A DNA stretch of 11,266 nt from JADKCL01 sp031415375. Lineage in GTDB: Bacteria > Bacteroidota > Bacteroidia > J057 > JADKCL01. Below, in pieces: positions 6,934 to 11,266 of the stretch. Both the position numbers and the translations under genes were made by a program. The notes beneath the pieces were generated by a model. That model ran no database searches and had not been told where the DNA came from. It saw nothing but the letters and a program-made list of their open reading frames with translations. The stretch's first letter is position 1. The number at the start of each line of letters is the position of its first letter. The stretch covers positions 1 through 11,266 of the forward strand of contig JANORP010000436.1 in the NCBI GenBank assembly GCA_031415375.1, in the 5' to 3' direction.

Positions 6934-8103
6934 TTACAACTTCACCACCTTGCGGGTCACGCGCTCGTTGCCAACGCGGCATTGCATGTAGTAGGTGCCG
7001 GGACGCAACTGCGACAAGTCGAATGAAAGCGAGCTTTGACCCTCGGGAAGGTTGGCAATGCCCGATGCAACAGATTTGCCTTGGATGTCGATCATTTTCC
7101 AATCCAAGTTGCCTGCCGTCAGGCATATGAACTCAGCGTTTACCACGTCGTGTGCCGGCGTGGGGAAGATATGACGCAAGAAGAAATTACCCGTAATGGG
7201 CAGTTTCACGGAGACGACGGTGGAATATTCGGCTTTGCCATTTTCGTCGACAAAGCGCACACGGTAATTCACTTCGCCTTGCAAATCTTCCTTGCTGTCG
7301 AGGTATTTGTATTCCACAGGCTCCTGATTGGCACCTGCACCCGGCATAGATGCGATTTCCATGAAATCGCTGCCATACATTTGCCGCTCGAGGTGGTGTG
7401 TGCCCATTCCAAATTCCTGCAAACTCATCCACGTCACGCGGATATGATCTGCTGCCTCCACAGCGCTGATGTCGCCCCATAGCAGACCGAGTGCGCTCTG
7501 ACGCAAGGCCGAGCCCATTTGCGAGCAGGGGCAGCCACCTGTAGGATTGCCGCCGCCCTCCACGCCCAACACGCACATGCTGTCGGGCACGTGGTTCACG
7601 ACCACTGTGAAATTTCTGCATGTGGCGGTCACATTGCCGCAAAGCGCGGTGGAATTCACGCACCCCAGAGGAGAGTTGGAGCAAGGCACATTGAACCCAT
7701 AATAGCCTGGGTCGATAAAAATAATCGACGCAATCGATCCAAAGGATGGATCAGGGCCATAGCTTACACCAGGATTCACGCAGCCTCCAAATCCGCTGAC
7801 AAAATTGCTCGGGCTGAAGCTTTGGATCACGGTCCCTGGATAGGTTCCCCAGAATTCGACGAAAATCGAATTGGTACTTTGGTCGCCGCCATTCAAAGCA
7901 CCGGTCTTCCCGCTCCCGATACAGATGGTGAAATTGATCGCTGTGTCCAAGCCCATCGGCACGATGCTGTTGAGCGTGAAGGAGGAGAGGTTGCAGGCTT
8001 TGCCAGGTACAGGTGCGGCGCAAAAGGCAAAAAATCCCGCCATAAGTGCTACAAAATAGCTGGGAAGGGCATGCTTTTTGCGGATCAAATGTGGAAGCTT
8101 CAT
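6934..8103 (-). CDS. Secreted cysteine-rich protein with T9SS type A sorting domain
   Basis: A 389-residue protein with a signal-peptide-like start: basic residues, then SYFVALMAGFFAFCAAPVPGKA, probable cleavage near residue 36. The N-terminal domain (about 37-195) is rich in Gly, Ser, Asn and Cys, with ten cysteines (37, 61, 108, 141, 148, 155, 162, 177, 191, 193), which suggests disulfides in an exported protein; I do not recognise it. Residues 212-303 resemble the Fn3-like module that often precedes T9SS sorting domains (HLERQMYGSDFMEIASM, YKYLDSKED, VNYRVRFVDENGKAEYSTVVSV). The sorting domain covers about 306-389 (FPTPAHDVVNAEF, LRPGTYYMQCRVG, ending RKVVKL) and marks it for export through the outer membrane. 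ATG at 8101-8103 is the natural start and a promoter candidate lies just upstream. Function unknown. Confidence 0.85.
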   Translation of the reverse strand: MKLPHLIRKKHALPSYFVALMAGFFAFCAAPVPGKACNLSSFTLNSIVPMGLDTAINFTICIGSGKTGALNGGDQSTNSIFVEFWGTYPGTVIQSFSPSNFVSGFGGCVNPGVSYGPDPSFGSIASIIFIDPGYYGFNVPCSNSPLGCVNSTALCGNVTATCRNFTVVVNHVPDSMCVLGVEGGGNPTGGCPCSQMGSALRQSALGLLWGDISAVEAADHIRVTWMSLQEFGMGTHHLERQMYGSDFMEIASMPGAGANQEPVEYKYLDSKEDLQGEVNYRVRFVDENGKAEYSTVVSVKLPITGNFFLRHIFPTPAHDVVNAEFICLTAGNLDWKMIDIQGKSVASGIANLPEGQSSLSFDLSQLRPGTYYMQCRVGNERVTRKVVKL

Positions 8104-8123
8104 AGGTATTCAGTCGATGAAGG

Positions 8124-8154
8124 CGAAGCTACGATTATTTTGGGGATCGGCAAA
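8124..8154 (-). promoter_or_regulatory. Candidate promoter of the cysteine-rich T9SS gene
   Basis: On the minus strand TTTG (8151-8154), 19 bases, then TAGCTTCG (8124-8131), one base off TAnnTTTG. It gives a leader of roughly 15 bases to the ATG at 8103, and lies downstream of the terminator of the preceding gene, where a new transcript would be expected to start. Confidence 0.42.
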
Positions 8155-8188
8155 CGCCGAATTATCTGCCATCGACCCAACGAAAATA

Positions 8189-8218
8189 CAAAGGGCCGAG
8201 CAAAAGCCCGGCCCTTTG
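8189..8218 (-). terminator. Intrinsic terminator of the PKD-domain gene
   Basis: Arms 8189-8201 and 8206-8218 form a 13-bp GC-rich stem with a four-base loop, 18 bases past the stop of the gene at 8237. On the minus-strand RNA the single irregular pair is G-U, whereas on the plus strand it would be a C-A mismatch, so the stem suits minus-strand transcription. A T-rich tail (TATTTT) follows. Confidence 0.8.
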
Positions 8219-8236
8219 AAATCGATGACACTAGAA

Positions 8237-9742
8237 TCAGCGCACGATCTGCATGCGTTGCACGGCAAACGTGGTTGCTGTGCGCAACTCTACGAGGTAC
8301 TGACCAGCGGCCAGGCCCTGTAGGGGCAGCTCATAGTGGCCAGATTGCACCTCGCCCAGCTCGGCAGTGTGCACGAGTAGGCCCAAATGGTTGTACACGC
8401 TCAGGCGCACGGCTTGCGCCTCAGGCAGTTGCAACGCGACTTTGGCCAAACCTGCATTGGGGTTGGGATACACCGTAAATGTACTGCCAACGATACCTGG
8501 GATCGTGCCGACAGCCACGATCGGCATCGTCTGGCATTCTTGATCGGTACCACAGGCATCGGTGACTGAGAGGCAAGCATTGAAAGTGCCGAGCGCACCA
8601 TAGGTATGGGTTGGGTTTTGAAGCGTCGATGTATTGCCATCGCCAAAGTCCCAAGCGTAGGTCGCACCCACTGAACCCGTCAAGTCGGTAAAGGTGACAA
8701 TGTTGCCATTGATGGCGGCACTGTATTGGGTGATAGGGGGGCCACCCAAAGTAATCGATGTGTCAGCACTGCAAAATCCACCTGACCAGCCAAAGAGGGT
8801 ATCGACCAGGGTCACGATGTAGTTACCGGCTGCAGCATAGTTGTGGACGGTGTCCATGAATACAGCCTGTCGCACCGTATTGCCATCACCAAAGTCCCAG
8901 GTCACACCGAGGCCACCGAATCCCAAAAAGACGGCTGCATTGTACATGCGGTCCATCATGACAGGGGAGGACGTATTTACAAAGTTTACGTTGCCGGCAG
9001 CAGCTACGCATGAAGGTGTGTGTGAGAAGTTGGCAGCGAGGTTGTAGGTGACCAAGGGATCAAGCAAGACGTCGCAGTCAAAAGGGAATGGGCCAAGTGT
9101 CACATCGTAACCATGCGTCCAGTTACCCCCGAGGTCGGCGCTTGCGAGCCACTCTTGCTGGCCATCGCCAGCTTGATAGTCACTCACGACCACGCCGATG
9201 GAATTGGCGGTCGGGTTGCCGACGACCAATACATAAGGGCCAGTGACGGTGATCGGGGAGCTGAAATTGGCAACTTTTTGAAGCACGCCGAGGTCACCAC
9301 CACCAAAATTGGTGTCGAGGACCACGTTCACCGTAGCGAGTGCAGCTCCGACAGGCAAGGAGTCAGCTGGATTGGCATTGAAAATCTGGCATACCGCATT
9401 GGTGGTGATGCCACCCGTGGCATCGGTCTTCCAGCCATAGAAACGAAAGCCGTGCACGGTAATTGCCTGAGGTGCATTGTAATACTGTCCCACGCGTGCA
9501 GCACTCGTGGCATTGTTTACAAGTAACCCTGATAGGCCCGTCGCCTTGGCGATAGGATAAACTACGGTGTCTAAGCCGCATGCAGCAGCTGTGACGCGTA
9601 GCACACTGACGTTCGTTTGCTGGGCAAACTTTTGTTGCGGCATCTGGATCTTGCCAGGAGCGACTCCCAGCCGTTGTTGGGCAAGAACGAAGCCGGGTGT
9701 AATGAACAGCCCGAGAAGGATAATGTACAATGTTTTTCTCAT
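8237..9742 (-). CDS. Secreted PKD-domain protein with T9SS type A sorting domain
   Basis: A 501-residue protein with a signal peptide (MRKTLYIILLGLFITPGFVLAQ). An N-terminal beta-rich region, about 85-230, is not recognised; its HGFRFYGW and GPYVLVVGNP strands suggest a jelly-roll-like sandwich. Two PKD domains follow, each with the hallmark WDFGDGNT: residues 235-333 (motif at 282-289) and 338-410 (motif at 364-371). The first is enlarged by an insert containing VFLGFGGLGV. The T9SS type A sorting domain runs about 420-501 (FTVYPNPNAGLAKV, LAAGQYLVELRT, ending QRMQIVR). PKD repeats act as extracellular interaction or spacer modules, so a cell-surface or secreted binding role is inferred. ATG at 9740-9742 is the start. 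It forms its own transcription unit: promoter candidate at 9781-9810, strong terminator at 8189-8218. Confidence 0.9.
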   Translation of the reverse strand: MRKTLYIILLGLFITPGFVLAQQRLGVAPGKIQMPQQKFAQQTNVSVLRVTAAACGLDTVVYPIAKATGLSGLLVNNATSAARVGQYYNAPQAITVHGFRFYGWKTDATGGITTNAVCQIFNANPADSLPVGAALATVNVVLDTNFGGGDLGVLQKVANFSSPITVTGPYVLVVGNPTANSIGVVVSDYQAGDGQQEWLASADLGGNWTHGYDVTLGPFPFDCDVLLDPLVTYNLAANFSHTPSCVAAAGNVNFVNTSSPVMMDRMYNAAVFLGFGGLGVTWDFGDGNTVRQAVFMDTVHNYAAAGNYIVTLVDTLFGWSGGFCSADTSITLGGPPITQYSAAINGNIVTFTDLTGSVGATYAWDFGDGNTSTLQNPTHTYGALGTFNACLSVTDACGTDQECQTMPIVAVGTIPGIVGSTFTVYPNPNAGLAKVALQLPEAQAVRLSVYNHLGLLVHTAELGEVQSGHYELPLQGLAAGQYLVELRTATTFAVQRMQIVR

Positions 9743-9780
9743 ACTTAGAAGTGTTTTTGTGCTGTTTTAAGCACAGTTGT

Positions 9781-9810
9781 GAAATTACGGAAGGTTGCGG
9801 AAGAATGCAA
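9781..9810 (-). promoter_or_regulatory. Candidate promoter of the PKD-domain gene
   Basis: On the minus strand TTG (9808-9810), exactly 20 bases, then TAATTTC (9781-9787), one base from the TAATTTG found before the beta-helix gene. It leaves a leader of about 32 bases to the ATG at 9742. The weak final base of the -7 box lowers confidence. Confidence 0.35.
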
Positions 9811-9969
9811 TTTTTGAGGGGATCGTGTCCTCAATGTGTCGTCTAGGCGGCGTTGATGCCAGGCTGGCCCCTTGCACGCTTACGGTCCAGGCTGCGCTGC
9901 AATCCTTGATCATATTGCAGCGTTTCTTGTTTGCCCAAATTCAGCAACTTTTCCTGTCGTCAAAAAAAT

Positions 9970-9989
9970 ATTTTAAACTCGTCTAAAAT
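9970..9989. promoter_or_regulatory. Possible DtxR-family (MntR-like) operator before the Nramp gene
   Basis: ATTTTAAACTCGTCTAAAAT is a 20-base imperfect dyad in which 8 of 10 base pairs are symmetric (ATTTTA-AC..GT-TAAAAT). It ends 21 bases before the Nramp ATG and overlaps a -7-like octamer, TAAAATTG (9984-9991). The TTTARRC..GYYTAAA shape resembles operators of metal-dependent DtxR/MntR-family repressors, which commonly control Nramp genes. AT-richness makes chance symmetry possible, and no regulator gene is in view. Confidence 0.35.
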
Positions 9990-10010
9990 TGTTTAACTTC
10001 GCCACTGAGT

Positions 10011-11266
10011 ATGAAGACAGAAGAGAACAGTAAGTCACTTTCTGAGGTGAATGCCTCGGTGGAAACCGGCGACAAAAAGGGTTTCTGGAAGAAATTGTTG
10101 GCCTTTATGGGGCCGGCTTACCTCGTGAGTGTGGGATATATGGATCCCGGCAACTGGGCGACAGATATCGCGGGCGGCAGCCAATTTGGCTATGCCCTCA
10201 TCTGGGTGCTGCTCATGTCCAATCTCATGGCATTGCTTTTGCAAAGCCTGAGCGCCCGCCTGGGCATCGTCCAAAAGATGGACTTGGCGCAGGCATCGCG
10301 GGCGACCTATCCGCCATTTGTCAATTTCTGTCTTTGGATACTGGCCGAGATTGCAATTGCGGCTTGTGACCTTGCTGAGATCATCGGCATGGCGATCGGC
10401 TTGCAGCTCTTGTTTGGCTTGCCTTTGCTCTGGGGCGTGAGCCTCTCGGTGGCAGACACCCTGCTGTTTCTTGTTTTGCAAAATTTCGGCATTCGCAAAA
10501 TGGAGGTGTTTATCATCTCCTTGGTGGCGATCATCGGGGGTGCTTTTGTGATCGAGATGCTGCTGGCCAAGCCCGACATGGGCGAATTGGTCACGGGCTT
10601 CATCCCGAGCATTCCCAACGATACAGCACTCTACATTGCGATCGGCATCATTGGCGCGACCGTGATGCCCCACAATCTCTATTTGCATTCCTCGCTGGTG
10701 CAGACACGGCGCATCGACCCAAGCCCCAAGGGACTGTGGGCGGCGATCAAATTTAATCTGATCGACTCTGTGGTGGCGCTCAACCTCGCTTTGTTTGTAA
10801 ATGCTGCGATCCTGATCCTTGCTGCATCGACCTTTTTCAAGCATGGCATGTTTGAAGTGGCTGAAATTCAGGATGCACACAAGTTTCTGGAGCCGCTACT
10901 CGGCAGCCAATGGGCTCCGATGCTGTTTGCAATCGCGCTCATTGCCGCCGGCCAAAGCAGCACGATCACCGGCACCTTGGCAGGGCAGATCATCATGGAG
11001 GGTTATTTGCACCTGCGCATCCAACCTTGGCTCAGGCGCCTCATCACGCGCTTGATTGCGATCATCCCTGCATTTCTCGTGATCTCCATCGCTGGCGAAT
11101 CCAAAACGGGCGAATTGCTGATCTTCAGTCAGGTGATTCTGAGCCTACAACTCGGCTTCGCGATCATTCCGCTCATCCACATGGTGAGCGACAAACAGAA
11201 GATGGGCGAATTTGCGATCAAACCGATCGTGAAAATTGCCGCGTGGATCATCGCCCTCATCATCGT
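10011..11266 (+). CDS. mntH: Nramp-family divalent metal transporter (MntH-like), 3' end beyond window
   Basis: The first 418 codons of a polytopic inner-membrane protein, still open at the window edge. The transmembrane-1 motif is DPGN at residues 45-48 (SVGYMDPGNWATD), and the transmembrane-6 motif MPHN is at 219-222 (GATVMPHNLYLHSSLVQTR). These supply the Asp, Asn and Met that bind the metal in Nramp proteins, which import Mn2+ and Fe2+ with protons. GQSSTITGTLAGQIIMEGYL (from G315) is another family signature. Most helices of the usual eleven are already present; the 412-residue E. coli MntH is shorter than the visible part, so there is a longer N-terminus (about 28 hydrophilic residues before the first helix) and probably a C-terminal extension. 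The start is the ATG at 10011. It is divergent from the PKD gene and preceded by a possible DtxR-type operator. Confidence 0.93.
   Translation, partial: MKTEENSKSLSEVNASVETGDKKGFWKKLLAFMGPAYLVSVGYMDPGNWATDIAGGSQFGYALIWVLLMSNLMALLLQSLSARLGIVQKMDLAQASRATYPPFVNFCLWILAEIAIAACDLAEIIGMAIGLQLLFGLPLLWGVSLSVADTLLFLVLQNFGIRKMEVFIISLVAIIGGAFVIEMLLAKPDMGELVTGFIPSIPNDTALYIAIGIIGATVMPHNLYLHSSLVQTRRIDPSPKGLWAAIKFNLIDSVVALNLALFVNAAILILAASTFFKHGMFEVAEIQDAHKFLEPLLGSQWAPMLFAIALIAAGQSSTITGTLAGQIIMEGYLHLRIQPWLRRLITRLIAIIPAFLVISIAGESKTGELLIFSQVILSLQLGFAIIPLIHMVSDKQKMGEFAIKPIVKIAAWIIALII

Larger units (their letters stand above)
9743..10010. promoter_or_regulatory. Divergent intergenic region between the PKD gene and the Nramp gene
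   Basis: This 268-base gap separates two genes transcribed away from each other, so it should hold two promoters. It contains a -33/-7-like pair facing left, an AT-rich imperfect dyad before the Nramp start (both listed separately) and a small inverted repeat, TGTGCT (9758-9763) / AGCACA (9770-9775), in the leader of the PKD gene. The middle (about 9815-9950) shows only a direct repeat of CCAGGCTG; I see no convincing gene in it. Confidence 0.55.

Noticed and set aside
7519..8478. Plus-strand ORF spanning the end of one T9SS gene, the intergenic gap and the start of another
   Set aside because: It runs antisense to two well-supported genes and across a strong terminator; no domain is seen.
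9795..9986. 63-residue plus-strand ORF in the divergent intergenic region
   Set aside because: No recognisable motif, no ribosome-binding or promoter signal, and it overlaps the promoter candidate of the PKD gene and the possible operator.
10035..10880. 281-residue minus-strand ORF opposite the Nramp gene
   Set aside because: The plus-strand frame encodes complete Nramp motifs through this stretch; the antisense product is rich in His, Gln and Arg without any family features.

Overview
The window reads as chromosomal DNA of a member of the Bacteroidota (exact order not resolvable). Three consecutive genes encode secreted proteins ending in a type A sorting domain of the type IX secretion system (T9SS), which is found only in this phylum. 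A TonB-dependent receptor with an N-terminal carboxypeptidase-regulatory-like domain is also typical. Upstream regions carry Bacteroidota-type promoter candidates (TTG, about 20 bases, TAnnTTG) rather than sigma-70 -35/-10 boxes.

Layout from left to right. 1-49: inverted tandem heptamers, immediately 3' of a minus-strand nitrilase-superfamily amidohydrolase (57-923, probably beta-ureidopropionase). 924-1226: non-coding, with two related long hairpins, one abutting the end of a minus-strand TonB-dependent receptor gene (1227-3866). 3867-4144: non-coding, with the receptor's candidate promoter and, just upstream of it, a 138-bp MITE-like element with 18-bp terminal inverted repeats and an 8-bp target duplication. 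4145-4597: minus-strand UPF0158-like gene. 4646-6856, 6934-8103 and 8237-9742: three minus-strand T9SS cargo genes (a beta-helix/Ig-like protein, a cysteine-rich protein and a PKD-domain protein). 9743-10010: divergent intergenic region. 10011 to the right edge: plus-strand Nramp/MntH metal transporter, cut by the window end.

Functionally this looks like a surface-and-uptake neighbourhood: an outer-membrane receptor, three surface or secreted proteins, an inner-membrane Mn/Fe transporter with a possible DtxR-family operator, and one cytoplasmic amidohydrolase. No obvious single pathway joins them. I found no RNA gene, CRISPR array, phage, defence system or intact transposase. The most unusual content is in the non-coding DNA: the 138-bp element, the paired hairpins with compensatory stem changes, and structured DNA just after several stop codons.
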